DNA of 12,695 bases, from the NCBI GenBank assembly GCA_900321905.1, contig ONXZ01000074.1:1-12695 (forward strand), read 5' to 3'. Below the pieces are notes generated by a model that worked only from the letters and a program-made list of their open reading frames with translations, had not been told where the DNA came from and did no database searches. The position numbers were made by a program, and so were the translations under genes. The stretch is from an uncultured Eubacteriales bacterium. Lineage in GTDB: Bacteria; Bacillota; Clostridia; Oscillospirales; Acutalibacteraceae. Shown piece after piece: positions 1 to 7,818 of the stretch (the first letter of the stretch is position 1; each line of letters opens with the position of its first letter).

Positions 1-1
1 C

Positions 2-2266
2 TATATTTATAAAGGTTTAAAGCCGGTGTATTGGTGCTCCGATTGTAATACCGCGCTTGCAGAAGCCGAAATTGAGTATCAAGATGATGATTGTTACTCG
101 ATTTATGTAAAATTTAATGTGAAAGATGATAAAGGTATCCTCTCCGCGTTGGGTGCAGATGTTGCTAAAACTTCATTTGTTATCTGGACAACTACGACTT
201 GGACTTTACCGGGCAACCTCGCGATTTGCGTGGGTCCGCATTTTGAGTATTCTCTCATTAAGTGTGAAGATGAATATTTCATTATGGCGAGCGAGTTGTG
301 CGCAGCGGCGATGGCGGAGTACGGTAAAGAATATGAAGTGATTGCCACCGTTAAGGGCAGTGAACTCGAATACATCACCTGTCAGCACCCGTTCTTAGAC
401 CGTGAGAGCCTTGTCATTGTAGGTGAACACGTCACGCTTGAGAGCGGTACCGGTTGCGTACACACCGCGCCGGGTCACGGCGTTGACGACTATAACGTGT
501 GCAGAAAGTATCCTGAAATCCCTATGGTTGTACCTGTTGACGACAAGGGTATGCTCACTGAGGAAGCAGGTATGTTTGCAGGTCTTTCAACAGACGATGC
601 AAACAAGCCGATTGCACAGTATCTTGATGAGCATGGCTCGCTGTTTGCACTCAAAAAGATTAAGCACCAGTATCCTCACTGCTGGCGCTGTCACAACCCT
701 GTAATTTTCAGAGCGACATCACAGTGGTTCTGCTCTGTTGACGACTTTAAAGATGACGCTGTCAAGGCTGCAGAGGACGTTAAGTGGTTCCCTGAATGGG
801 GCAAAGACAGACTTCAGTCAATGGTTCAGGAGCGCGCTGACTGGTGTATCTCACGTCAGAGAAAATGGGGCGTGCCTATCCCTGTAATTTACTGTAAAGA
901 CTGCGGCAAAGAGATTATCAGCGCTGAGGTTATGGATAAAGTTTCAGACATTTTCGGCGAGGAAGGCTCTGACGCCTGGTATGCTCACGAGGCTGAATAC
1001 TTTGTGCCGGACGGCTTCACCTGCCCGCACTGCGGTAAGAACGAAGGCTTCACTAAAGAAACCGACATTATGGACGTTTGGTTTGATTCGGGTTCATCAC
1101 ACTTTGCAGTTTGCAAAAACAGACCTAATCTCAAGTGGCCTGCAGATGTCTATCTTGAGGGCGCAGACCAGTACAGAGGCTGGTTCCAGTCGTCGCTGCT
1201 TACTTCTGTTGCAGCGGGCAAGGGCGCACCGTATAAAGAGATTATCACTCATGGCTGGACTGTTGACGGCGAGGGCAGAAAGATGTCCAAATCACTCGGC
1301 AACGGTATCGCACCGCAGGAAGTTATCAGCAAGTACGGCGCAGATATTCTACGCCTTTGGGTTGCTTCTGCCGACTACCACGCAGATATCCGTATCAGCC
1401 CTGAAATTCTCAAACAAATTTCGGATAATTACAGAAAAATCAGAAATACAGCAAGATACTGTCTTGGTAACCTTTACGACTTTGACCCTGATAAGGATAT
1501 GGTTGCTAACGATGAACTTGAAGAACTCGACAAGTACGCTCTTATGAAACTTGACGAGGTGCTTAAAACTGCACGCAAGGGTTATGATAACTACGAATAT
1601 CACACCACCGCGCACGCGCTGCATAACTTCTGTGTAGTTGATATGAGTAACTTCTATTTTGATGTTCTCAAAAACAGACTTTACACATCAGCACCTGACA
1701 GCAAGTCAAGACGCGCTGCGCAGACAGTTCTTTACAAGGTGCTTGACGCACTCACACTTGTGCTTACTCCGATTCTCGCGTTCACCTGCGATGAAATCTG
1801 GAAGGCTATGAAGCACGAAAGCGGCAAAGACGCACGTTCACCGCTCTTTAACGAGATTCCGACTGCTGACTTTATCGAAACTGACGACGCGTTCATCGCA
1901 AAGTGGGACAGAATCCACGAGGTGCGTACCGATGTTCAGAAAGCGCTTGAACTTGCGCGTAATGAAAAAGTTATCGGTAAACCGCTTGAAGCAAAGATTA
2001 CTCTTTACGCGGACGGTGAACTCAGGGAGTTCCTTGAAAATGCAAAGGACGCTCTGCCGGAAATCTTTATCACCTCCGCTGTTGAAATTGAAAGCGGCGA
2101 GGGTGCATTCAGCGGTGATGTTGACGGACTTTCAGTTACTGTTTCAAGAGCAGACGGTGAAAAGTGCGAGCGCTGCTGGAGATTTACACGTACAGTCGGT
2201 ATGAACTCTGCACATCCAACGCTTTGCAAAGAGTGCGCGGATACGATGGCGCTACTTAACATCTAA
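2..2266 (+). CDS. ileS: Isoleucyl-tRNA synthetase, 5'-truncated by the window edge
   Basis: This cytoplasmic enzyme charges tRNA-Ile with isoleucine using ATP. The open frame continues upstream of the first ATG to base 2, so the gene enters from outside the window; the HIGH signature and N-terminus are missing. Visible landmarks in order: the KPVYWC segment at the left edge, the CP1 editing domain with a TTTTWTLPGN stretch and a VHTAPGHGVDDY motif, the ISRQRKWGVPIP segment, two internal Cys-x2-Cys pairs (CKDC, CPHC), the VWFDSGSSHF motif, and the ATP-binding KMSKS loop at 1280-1294. A C-terminal zinc finger (CERC ... CKEC, 2165-2236) ends the protein, as in bacterial-type IleRS. About 755 residues are present of a usual 900-950. 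The stop codon TAA forms the first bases of the downstream repeat element. Position before lspA and rluD is common in Firmicutes. Any T-box leader would lie outside the window. Confidence 0.98.
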   Translation, partial: YIYKGLKPVYWCSDCNTALAEAEIEYQDDDCYSIYVKFNVKDDKGILSALGADVAKTSFVIWTTTTWTLPGNLAICVGPHFEYSLIKCEDEYFIMASELCAAAMAEYGKEYEVIATVKGSELEYITCQHPFLDRESLVIVGEHVTLESGTGCVHTAPGHGVDDYNVCRKYPEIPMVVPVDDKGMLTEEAGMFAGLSTDDANKPIAQYLDEHGSLFALKKIKHQYPHCWRCHNPVIFRATSQWFCSVDDFKDDAVKAAEDVKWFPEWGKDRLQSMVQERADWCISRQRKWGVPIPVIYCKDCGKEIISAEVMDKVSDIFGEEGSDAWYAHEAEYFVPDGFTCPHCGKNEGFTKETDIMDVWFDSGSSHFAVCKNRPNLKWPADVYLEGADQYRGWFQSSLLTSVAAGKGAPYKEIITHGWTVDGEGRKMSKSLGNGIAPQEVISKYGADILRLWVASADYHADIRISPEILKQISDNYRKIRNTARYCLGNLYDFDPDKDMVANDELEELDKYALMKLDEVLKTARKGYDNYEYHTTAHALHNFCVVDMSNFYFDVLKNRLYTSAPDSKSRRAAQTVLYKVLDALTLVLTPILAFTCDEIWKAMKHESGKDARSPLFNEIPTADFIETDDAFIAKWDRIHEVRTDVQKALELARNEKVIGKPLEAKITLYADGELREFLENAKDALPEIFITSAVEIESGEGAFSGDVDGLSVTVSRADGEKCERCWRFTRTVGMNSAHPTLCKECADTMALLNI

Positions 2267-2319
2267 TTATAAATGATAAATGATGAATTGAGGTTGCTCG
2301 CTCCGCTCGAACAATGATT

Positions 2320-2394
2320 GGAGCGTCCAGGTGGCCGCTCCCTACAAAATGTCTTACTGTAAGCGATTGTAGGGAATGGCGACCTCGACATTCC
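2320..2394. repeat. Long imperfect hairpin inside the intergenic element
   Basis: The arms 2320-2347 and 2367-2394 are complementary at 22 of 28 positions, and two of the mismatches would be G-U pairs in RNA. The 19-nt loop 2348-2366 itself contains a short CTTA/TAAG stem. No T-run follows, so it does not look like an ordinary intrinsic terminator. In a read-through ileS-lspA transcript it would form a large stem-loop between the two genes. Confidence 0.7.
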
Positions 2395-2433
2395 ATAATA
2401 CAATCGGGTGTGGGCGGAGTCCACCATAAATTC

Positions 2434-2468
2434 ATAATTCATAATTCATAACTCATAATTCATAATTC
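2434..2468. repeat. Five tandem ATAATTC heptamers
   Basis: Four perfect ATAATTC units and one ATAACTC unit lie head to tail and end four bases before the lspA start codon. Each unit with the preceding C reads CATAAT, which differs from a -10 box by one base, but no convincing -35 box sits at the right distance. They form the right terminus of the MITE-like element. Confidence 0.8.
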
Positions 2469-2472
2469 TTAT

Positions 2473-2958
2473 ATGCACAAGAAAAAACACATTTCCTGCG
2501 CGGTGATGATTTTGCTCATCATCGCGTTTGACCAGATAACTAAATACTTTGCAGAAGTAAAACTCGCAGGGGGCAAAGTCGTTGACTTTATCCCCGGTGT
2601 TGTTCAGTTTCGCTATGCCCGTAATACAGGTATGGCGTTTTCTATGTTTTCGGGTGCAAGGTGGTTTTTTGTTGTGCTTACGGTTGTTGTATGCGTGGGC
2701 GTGCTGTGGTATATGTGGCGTGATAAATGTAAACCGCTGTGGCTTTACTGGTCGCTTGGAGTTGTTGTTGCCGGCGGACTCGGCAACCTGATTGACAGGG
2801 TGCGTTTCGGCTATGTTGTCGATTTTATCGAGCCAATATTTGTGAACTTTGCGGTGTTCAACATTGCCGACAGCGCTGTTACACTCGGGGCGATTTCGCT
2901 TGTTATATACCTTGTTTGCGATTTGTTCAGTAAAAAAGAGGACAGCGCTGATGAATGA
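2473..2958 (+). CDS. lspA: Lipoprotein signal peptidase (signal peptidase II)
   Basis: This inner-membrane aspartyl protease cleaves the signal peptide from diacylglyceryl-modified prolipoproteins, ahead of the lipobox cysteine. The 161-residue protein has the usual family length and four membrane helices (about residues 7-25, 62-82, 88-106 and 128-150). Family motifs are all present: DQITK (20-24), RNTGMAF (50-56), GNLIDR (104-109), VVDFI with catalytic Asp117, and FNIADSAVT with catalytic Asp133. The ATG at 2473 is the first start after an in-frame stop in the heptamer repeats. It lacks a recognisable Shine-Dalgarno sequence because the repeat element ends just upstream; ATG 2506 is a shorter alternative that would trim residues before the first helix, also without a good ribosome site. 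The 3' end overlaps the next gene by 8 bp and carries its ribosome binding site. Identity is secure; only the start is uncertain. Confidence 0.97.
   Translation: MHKKKHISCAVMILLIIAFDQITKYFAEVKLAGGKVVDFIPGVVQFRYARNTGMAFSMFSGARWFFVVLTVVVCVGVLWYMWRDKCKPLWLYWSLGVVVAGGLGNLIDRVRFGYVVDFIEPIFVNFAVFNIADSAVTLGAISLVIYLVCDLFSKKEDSADE
2937..2942 (+). promoter_or_regulatory. Ribosome binding site of rluD inside lspA
   Basis: AGAGGA lies 8 bp before the ATG at 2951, within lspA. It decides the start of the pseudouridine synthase at 2951 rather than the longer in-frame possibility at 2849. Confidence 0.7.
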
Positions 2959-3877
2959 ATACACCTTCACGCTTGACAGCACATTTGCAGGTGAGCGGCT
3001 TGACAAAATCACCTCTGAACTTGTGCCTGAACTCACACGCTCTGCCGTGCAAAAAATTATTGAGTCAGGCGGCGTTGCTGTCAACGGCATAACCGAGAAT
3101 AAAAAGTATAAGTGCAAAGACGGCGACTGCGTTACTATAACCGTGCCTGACGCCAAACCGCTCGAAGCCGAGCCGCAGGACATACCGCTTGATATTGTTT
3201 ATGAGGACAGTGACCTGCTTGTTGTAAACAAGCCTAAAGGCATGGTAGTTCACCCTGCAAACGGCAATCCTGACGGCACACTTGTCAATGCTCTGCTTTA
3301 TCATTGCGGCGATTCGCTTTCAGGAATAAACGGCGTTATCCGTCCCGGCATTGTACACCGCATTGACAAGGACACATCAGGTCTGCTTATCGTTGCAAAA
3401 AACGATATGGCTCACGTCAGTCTTGCCGAGCAGATTAAGGAACATTCCTTCTCACGCGCTTATGAGGCTGTGGTTTACGGCAATATTAAAGAGGACAAAA
3501 TTACCGTTAATCAGCCAATCGGGCGAAGTCCGAAAGACCGCAAAAAAATGGCGGTTACACTTAAAAATTCAAAAAACGCAACAACTCACTTCGAGGTGCT
3601 TGAACGCTTTGGCGAGTTTACCCACGTGCGCTGCACGCTTGAAACGGGGCGCACTCACCAGATACGGGTTCACTGCGCTCATATCGGTCACCCCGTTGCG
3701 GGTGACGAGGTTTACGGTCCTAAAAGGGTTATAACTTCGCTTCACGGTCAGTGCCTGCATGCAAAGCACATAGGCTTTGTTCATCCGCGCACTAACGAGT
3801 GGCTCGAATTTGAAAGTGAGTTACCCGAGTACTTTACATCTTTTCTTAACAAACTTAAAGGAGAACTGCATGGATAA
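2951..3877 (+). CDS. rluD: RluD-family 23S rRNA pseudouridine synthase
   Basis: The enzyme isomerises specific uridines to pseudouridine in ribosomal RNA; exact target sites cannot be read from sequence. The 308-residue protein has an N-terminal S4-like RNA-binding domain (about residues 14-62, RLDKITSELVPELTRSAVQ) and a catalytic domain. The signature HRIDKDTSGLL starts at residue 136 and carries the catalytic Asp139. An LLVVNKPKGMVVHP segment (89-102) and a C-terminal RTHQIRVHCAHIGHPVAGD segment are also typical of the RluA/RluC/RluD group. The chosen ATG overlaps the lspA stop (ATGAATGA, 8-bp overlap) and has a good ribosome site inside lspA. An upstream in-frame ATG at 2849 would add 34 residues antisense to nothing known and is rejected. 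The end overlaps the HAD gene by 8 bp. The lspA-rluD pairing is a standard Firmicutes arrangement. RluD rather than another paralogue is likely but not certain. Confidence 0.93.
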   Translation: MNEYTFTLDSTFAGERLDKITSELVPELTRSAVQKIIESGGVAVNGITENKKYKCKDGDCVTITVPDAKPLEAEPQDIPLDIVYEDSDLLVVNKPKGMVVHPANGNPDGTLVNALLYHCGDSLSGINGVIRPGIVHRIDKDTSGLLIVAKNDMAHVSLAEQIKEHSFSRAYEAVVYGNIKEDKITVNQPIGRSPKDRKKMAVTLKNSKNATTHFEVLERFGEFTHVRCTLETGRTHQIRVHCAHIGHPVAGDEVYGPKRVITSLHGQCLHAKHIGFVHPRTNEWLEFESELPEYFTSFLNKLKGELHG

Positions 3878-4727
3878 AACATTTGAAAACTGGCTTGTTG
3901 TGTCCGACATTGACGGCACACTCAATAATAAGTTCAGACGACCCGTGCATAGAAATCAGGAAGCAATTAAAAAGTTTACTGAACTTGGCGGCAACTTTAC
4001 GCTTGCTTCAGGCAGACTTCAGTCAAGCCTTGAACGTAACTATAACCGTATCACTGCAAATCAGCCTGCTGTCGTGCTTAACGGCGCAGGTATTTACGAT
4101 TATAACGAGCGCAAGATGATTTGGCGCAACACTATCGGTAAAAAAGGCAGAGATTTTGTAAAATATATTTCCACCGAGTTTGACGATATTTTTAAAAGCG
4201 TGGATATCGGCGTGTATTTTGACGACCACGTTTACGTTGTTAAAAGCGGACTCTTCCAAAAAATAACCACAAGCATTGACAAGTCAAGCCACGAGTATGT
4301 TGACTCTATTGACGATGTGCCGGAAGAAGGCTGGATGAAGGTTATTTTTTGGTCAAACGTGTTCACAATCGCAAAACTCAACAACCTTATTAAAACTATG
4401 GAAAATCCTGACGCAAACTTTATGCTTTCGTCAGTTATGACGCTTGAAATGCTGCAAAAGGATACTCATAAGGGCGTTGGAATTATGCACCTTGCCGATA
4501 TGCTCGGTATCGAAAAAAGCCACGTTGCAGCAATCGGCGACTATTATAACGACTGGGATATGCTAAAGACTGTCGGTCTGCCTGCGTGTGCCGGTCAGGC
4601 GCCGTCGGCGATACACAAAATTTGTAAATTTGAAGCGTGCCACTGCAACCAGGGTTGCGTGGCTGACCTTCTTGAATATATTATGAGCGGAAAGGCTGAC
4701 GAGGATATTGTCAGCGGTAAGATATAA
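3870..4727 (+). CDS. Cof-type HAD-superfamily phosphatase (HAD-IIB)
   Basis: A soluble phosphatase of the haloacid dehalogenase superfamily, probably acting on sugar phosphates or other small phosphorylated metabolites; the natural substrate cannot be told. The 285-residue protein shows all four HAD motifs: SDIDGTL with nucleophile Asp13 and acid/base Asp15, Ser47 in LASGR, Lys201 in THKGVGI, and the metal-binding GDYYNDWDM with Asp224 and Asp228. The long insert between motifs II and III (about residues 75-195) is the C2-type cap expected of the Cof group. The start at 3870 has an AAAGGAG ribosome site at 3857-3863 and overlaps the rluD stop by 8 bp; an in-frame ATG at 3777 lies deep in rluD and is rejected. 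The stop shares one base with the nfo start (ATAATG), implying coupled translation. Confidence 0.92.
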   Translation: MDKTFENWLVVSDIDGTLNNKFRRPVHRNQEAIKKFTELGGNFTLASGRLQSSLERNYNRITANQPAVVLNGAGIYDYNERKMIWRNTIGKKGRDFVKYISTEFDDIFKSVDIGVYFDDHVYVVKSGLFQKITTSIDKSSHEYVDSIDDVPEEGWMKVIFWSNVFTIAKLNNLIKTMENPDANFMLSSVMTLEMLQKDTHKGVGIMHLADMLGIEKSHVAAIGDYYNDWDMLKTVGLPACAGQAPSAIHKICKFEACHCNQGCVADLLEYIMSGKADEDIVSGKI

Positions 4728-5557
4728 TGTTTGTTATCGGTTCGCACCTGTCATCGTCAAAAGGATATACTGCAATGCTGGAAACGGCGCTGTCAATCGG
4801 TGCAAATACGTTTCAGTTTTTCACACGCAATCCTCGCGGAGGCGCTGCAAAAGCGCTTGACGAGGCGGATGTTGCATTGTTCCTTGAGCGTGCGAGTGAG
4901 GAAAATTTCAAAACAATTCTTGCTCACGCGCCGTACACTTTAAATCTTTGCAGCGCAAAGGAAGATGTGCGTGAGTTTGCAAGGAATACAATGAAAGACG
5001 ATTTGCTGCGCCTTGAAATGACGCCGTATCAGATGTACAATTTTCACCCCGGTTCGCACGTTGGGCAGGGCGCAGAAAAGGGTATAGAACTTATTGCAAC
5101 CGCGCTGAATGAAGTTCTGTTTGAAGATATGACTACAACGGTTTTGCTTGAAACTATGGCTGGCAAGGGAAGTGAAATCGGCAGAAATTTTGAGGAACTG
5201 CGCGCTATTATTGACCGTGTTGAACTGAGTGACAAGATGGGCGTCTGCCTTGACACCTGCCACGTCAGCGACGGCGGCTATGATATTGTGGGCGACCTTG
5301 ACGGCGTGCTTGACGATTTCGACAGAATTATCGGCCTTGACAGGCTAAAAGCACTGCACCTTAACGACAGCAAAAATCCTATTGGCGCACACAAGGACAG
5401 ACACGAAAAAATCGGCGAGGGATTCCTCGGCACAGAAACGTTTGTAAATATTATCAACCACCCTGTGCTTAAGGACTTACCGATGTTCCTTGAAACGCCT
5501 AATGAACTTGACGGATACGCACGCGAGATTGCTCTGTTAAAAAGCAACAGGAGATAA
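4727..5557 (+). CDS. nfo: Endonuclease IV (AP endonuclease)
   Basis: This three-zinc enzyme cuts the DNA backbone 5' of abasic sites in base excision repair. The 276-residue protein is the usual size (about 285 in E. coli). The metal-site residues are visible in the expected motifs: His67 (AHAPY), His107 (FHPGSHVG), Glu142 (LLETMAGKG), Asp176 and His179 ([13 protein letters not shown]), His211 (LHLNDSKN), Asp224 and His226 ([11 protein letters not shown]) and Glu256 (FLETP). The N-terminal [10 protein letters not shown] is also family-typical. The ATG shares its A with the upstream TAA stop, so translation is probably coupled to the HAD phosphatase, though a functional link is not implied. 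The last codons carry the ribosome site for the following acetyltransferase. No residue expected for catalysis is missing. Confidence 0.97.
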   Translation: MFVIGSHLSSSKGYTAMLETALSIGANTFQFFTRNPRGGAAKALDEADVALFLERASEENFKTILAHAPYTLNLCSAKEDVREFARNTMKDDLLRLEMTPYQMYNFHPGSHVGQGAEKGIELIATALNEVLFEDMTTTVLLETMAGKGSEIGRNFEELRAIIDRVELSDKMGVCLDTCHVSDGGYDIVGDLDGVLDDFDRIIGLDRLKALHLNDSKNPIGAHKDRHEKIGEGFLGTETFVNIINHPVLKDLPMFLETPNELDGYAREIALLKSNRR

Positions 5558-5562
5558 TTATT

Positions 5563-6180
5563 ATGATGAAAGTCAGATACGCCACTGAGGCGGACTACGA
5601 ACAGATGCAGGTGATTGACAAGTCAATTACAAAATCTGAATTCAAGCGCTGGGCAGACAACGCACAGGTGCTGTTTATATATGAAAACGATGATTTTGCA
5701 GGTTGGTTACAGTATAGTTACTTCCTTGAAAAAACACCTTTTGTCAATCGTTTTTATATTCTGCCTGAGTTTCGCGGACTCGGTGACGGTAAACTAACCT
5801 TGCTGATTTGGCAAAGGCAGATGGAAGAACGCTTTTTTGACGAAGTTATGCTCTCGTGCGAAGCAGAAAACTCAAAAGCGCAAAAACTTTATGAGAGCAT
5901 CGGCTACAAAAAAATCGGCGAACTTGAACTCGCCGACCACACAGAGTTTGTTTACAAAAAGGTTCTTCCAAAACCGGATATAGATTATTTTTTATTCGTT
6001 TTGCGCTTTGTCAAGATAGCTGTAAAGCGCTTCGTACGGGTCATCAATCATTTTGATTTCACTATCAAACTGAATAATTTGCTTTTGATTTTGAGTGTAT
6101 TGCTCCCATTTTGGCAAGTTATCGCCATTGGGGTTACCGCTCTTAACAAAGTTTACCCAGTAGTTTTGCATTTTGTCTGA
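5563..6180 (+). CDS. GNAT-family N-acetyltransferase with an overrunning C-terminal tail
   Basis: An acetyl-CoA-dependent acyltransferase of the GNAT fold; substrate unknown. The core (residues 1-138) has the acetyl-CoA pyrophosphate-binding motif FRGLGDG (Arg71, Gly74, Gly76) and a C-terminal AENSKAQKLYESIGYKKIGE segment. The start at 5563 is preferred over ATG 5566 because AGGAGA at 5549-5554, within the nfo tail, sits 8 bp before it. Residues from 144 on (62 residues) are encoded antisense to the esterase gene and look hydrophobic and unlike a GNAT extension. A TAG at 5981-5983 lies one frame over; loss of one A in the AAAA run near 5970 would end the protein at about 140 residues, a normal GNAT size. 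So the long form may be real, or a recent loss of the normal stop. No terminator hairpin is visible before the convergent gene. The acetyltransferase call is firm; the tail is not. Confidence 0.85.
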   Translation: MMKVRYATEADYEQMQVIDKSITKSEFKRWADNAQVLFIYENDDFAGWLQYSYFLEKTPFVNRFYILPEFRGLGDGKLTLLIWQRQMEERFFDEVMLSCEAENSKAQKLYESIGYKKIGELELADHTEFVYKKVLPKPDIDYFLFVLRFVKIAVKRFVRVINHFDFTIKLNNLLLILSVLLPFWQVIAIGVTALNKVYPVVLHFV

Positions 6181-7809
6181 AAGTTCTCTGTCTGCTTTAT
6201 CATATCTGTTTGCATGTCGCCACAGATTACCGTAGGCATACGGCATTTCGCCGCCGTGATTTGCTCGCAGAGATTTATTGTCTTTATTAAAATAGTAAAA
6301 ATATACAGGCTTGTTCTGCTTCGCAACATAGTCGGACCACGTCTTGTGACTGTATGCAAACCAGGTGCCGCCAAGGATATAATTGTATGTGCCTTTAGCG
6401 TCGCCGCCCTTTTCAACAACAAAATCGTAGTCGAGTTTTACGCTGTTGTATGGGAACGACTTTTCAACCTCGGGCGCAATGTCGCCAAACAGTTGTTCAA
6501 GCGATTTTTCGTAGTCCGATTTGTTAACTTCATTAAACAGGTTAAACACATTTGCCTCGTGCGAGTTATAGCCGTTGAGTAGGGCCTGTTCATTGTTGTT
6601 GCCCTTTTCGTATGTCAGGTACGGCTGCTCGGTTATCGCATAGCCGTCAACAGTCATTGCGCTGTTGTTCGCAGTGGTGTTTACAAGTTCCTCGGCAGGT
6701 ACTTTGCGTAGGTCGTCAACACGCTTTGCGCCGTATTCCTGCATAGTTTTGCTACTTGACTTTAAAGCGTCCTCAAATTTTCTGAATGTGTGATACGGCG
6801 TCTTTGCTGTGATACCGCTGCTCTCTGCGATTGCGTAGCGGAACAACCCTTTTGCAAGCGGAGTTACACACAGCGCGCCAACGCTTGAAGCGCCCGCCGA
6901 CTCGCCTGCGATTGTGATTTTTGAAGCGTCTCCGCCAAATGCGTCAATGTTCTCGTTAACCCACTTCAAAGCGGCTATCTGGTCAAGCAGGCCGTAGTTG
7001 CCTGTTGTAGCGTTTTTCGATTCTTTTGCAAGTTCTTTATTTGCCATATATCCAAAAACATTGAGCCTGTACGCAAAGTTAACAACAATAATACCTTTCT
7101 TTGCAAGGTCCTCGCCGCGGTATTCGCTAAATGAAGGCTGACCGCTTGTAAGCGAGCCGCCGTGTATGAAAAACAGCACGGGCGCGCCTTTTACTTCGCC
7201 TGCAGGTTTCCAGATGTTAAGATACAGCGAGTCCTCGCTGACTGCCTCTTTGTAGTTATCTTTAAGGCTGATTTTGTAGTTGTTGTAACCCACAATCTGT
7301 GTGAGCGACTGCATTAACTCGCTGTCGCGCTTTTGCATAGACATCGGCGCAAAGTGGTCGCACGCCCTAACGCCATTCCATTTTTCGGGCGCTTGCGGCT
7401 CCTTCCATCGCAAATCGCCTACAGGCGGCTTCGCATAGGGGATACCTGCGTAAACTTCAACTTCTTTATCTTCGGTATATACGCCTGTCAAATCGCCCTG
7501 TTTAACCGTAATGGCTTCAGTAACGGCAGGGTTTTTAACGTCAACAGCAGGCACGGTTTTGTACGGCGGTTGCGACACTGCCATTGCACTGCCAAGCAGC
7601 GCAAAAAAGCCAAGCCAGGCAAGCAGGCGATAATACCATTTTTTGCCTTTTATTACTTTGATTTCAAGCACTATGTATGCTACAAATAGCGCGATTGAAA
7701 TGCACCAGCCGAGCAGAGTGTTTTTGCTGAGTTCAAGCACTGCAAAGTAAACTATCGCGGTGATTACAAGAACAATCCAATATAGAATTCTTACTTTTTT
7801 CTTTTCCAT
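5992..7809 (-). CDS. Membrane-anchored type-B carboxylesterase
   Basis: A serine esterase of the carboxylesterase/acetylcholinesterase family, predicted to hydrolyse carboxylic esters outside the membrane; substrate unknown. The 605-residue protein begins with three predicted membrane helices (about residues 8-27, 31-51 and 60-78), then an alpha/beta-hydrolase domain. Key features: AGIPYAKPPVGDLRW (121-135), SEDSLYLNIW (191-200), oxyanion-hole HGG (216-218), nucleophile Ser304 in GESAGASSVG, likely acid Glu418 (SHEAN) and likely catalytic His518 (NHGGEMPYAYG). The domain is full length and no catalytic residue is missing. With three helices the catalytic domain would face outward if the short N-terminus is cytoplasmic, an inference. 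It is the last gene of the minus-strand operon, 9 bp after the nitroreductase stop; its ribosome site is weak. Its last 63 codons overlap the convergent GNAT frame. Confidence 0.93.
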   Translation of the reverse strand: MEKKKVRILYWIVLVITAIVYFAVLELSKNTLLGWCISIALFVAYIVLEIKVIKGKKWYYRLLAWLGFFALLGSAMAVSQPPYKTVPAVDVKNPAVTEAITVKQGDLTGVYTEDKEVEVYAGIPYAKPPVGDLRWKEPQAPEKWNGVRACDHFAPMSMQKRDSELMQSLTQIVGYNNYKISLKDNYKEAVSEDSLYLNIWKPAGEVKGAPVLFFIHGGSLTSGQPSFSEYRGEDLAKKGIIVVNFAYRLNVFGYMANKELAKESKNATTGNYGLLDQIAALKWVNENIDAFGGDASKITIAGESAGASSVGALCVTPLAKGLFRYAIAESSGITAKTPYHTFRKFEDALKSSSKTMQEYGAKRVDDLRKVPAEELVNTTANNSAMTVDGYAITEQPYLTYEKGNNNEQALLNGYNSHEANVFNLFNEVNKSDYEKSLEQLFGDIAPEVEKSFPYNSVKLDYDFVVEKGGDAKGTYNYILGGTWFAYSHKTWSDYVAKQNKPVYFYYFNKDNKSLRANHGGEMPYAYGNLWRHANRYDKADRELSDKMQNYWVNFVKSGNPNGDNLPKWEQYTQNQKQIIQFDSEIKMIDDPYEALYSYLDKAQNE

Positions 7810-7818
7810 TTTTGCACT

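Larger units (their letters stand above)
2264..2470. mobile_element. MITE-like intergenic repeat element with AT-rich heptamer ends
   Basis: No gene lies in the 206-bp gap between ileS and lspA, and the gap is filled by a structured element. Its left end (2264-2289) is made of ATAAATG-like heptamers. Its right end (2434-2468) is five tandem heptamers ATAATTC, one of them ATAACTC, preceded by an 8-nt variant. The two ends are imperfect inverted repeats of each other (about 20 of 25 positions). Inside, arms at 2320-2347 and 2367-2394 form a second inverted repeat matching at 22 of 28 positions, each containing TTGTAGGGA or its complement, with a 19-nt loop. A small stem GTGG/CCAC lies at 2410-2424. 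There is no transposase gene, so if mobile it is non-autonomous. That similar elements recur in clostridial genomes is recollection; copy number was not tested. Confidence 0.65.

Noticed and set aside
981..1547. 188-codon frame inside ileS
   Set aside because: Out of frame with conserved IleRS motifs, rich in Arg/Leu/Ser as expected of a shadow frame, no ribosome site.
2434..2468. Tandem heptamers as a CRISPR-like or origin repeat
   Set aside because: Units are 7 bp with no spacers, and no DnaA-box pattern or replication gene is near; they match the end of a MITE-like element.
2849..2950. Longer N-terminus for the pseudouridine synthase
   Set aside because: The extra 34 residues lie inside lspA, do not fit the family, and a good ribosome site supports ATG 2951.
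2446..3183. 245-codon open frame on the minus strand opposite lspA and rluD
   Set aside because: It lies antisense to two well-recognised genes, has no recognisable domain and low-complexity composition; it is a shadow frame.
6214..6582. 122-codon + strand frame within the esterase
   Set aside because: Antisense to conserved esterase sequence, no ribosome site or known domain.
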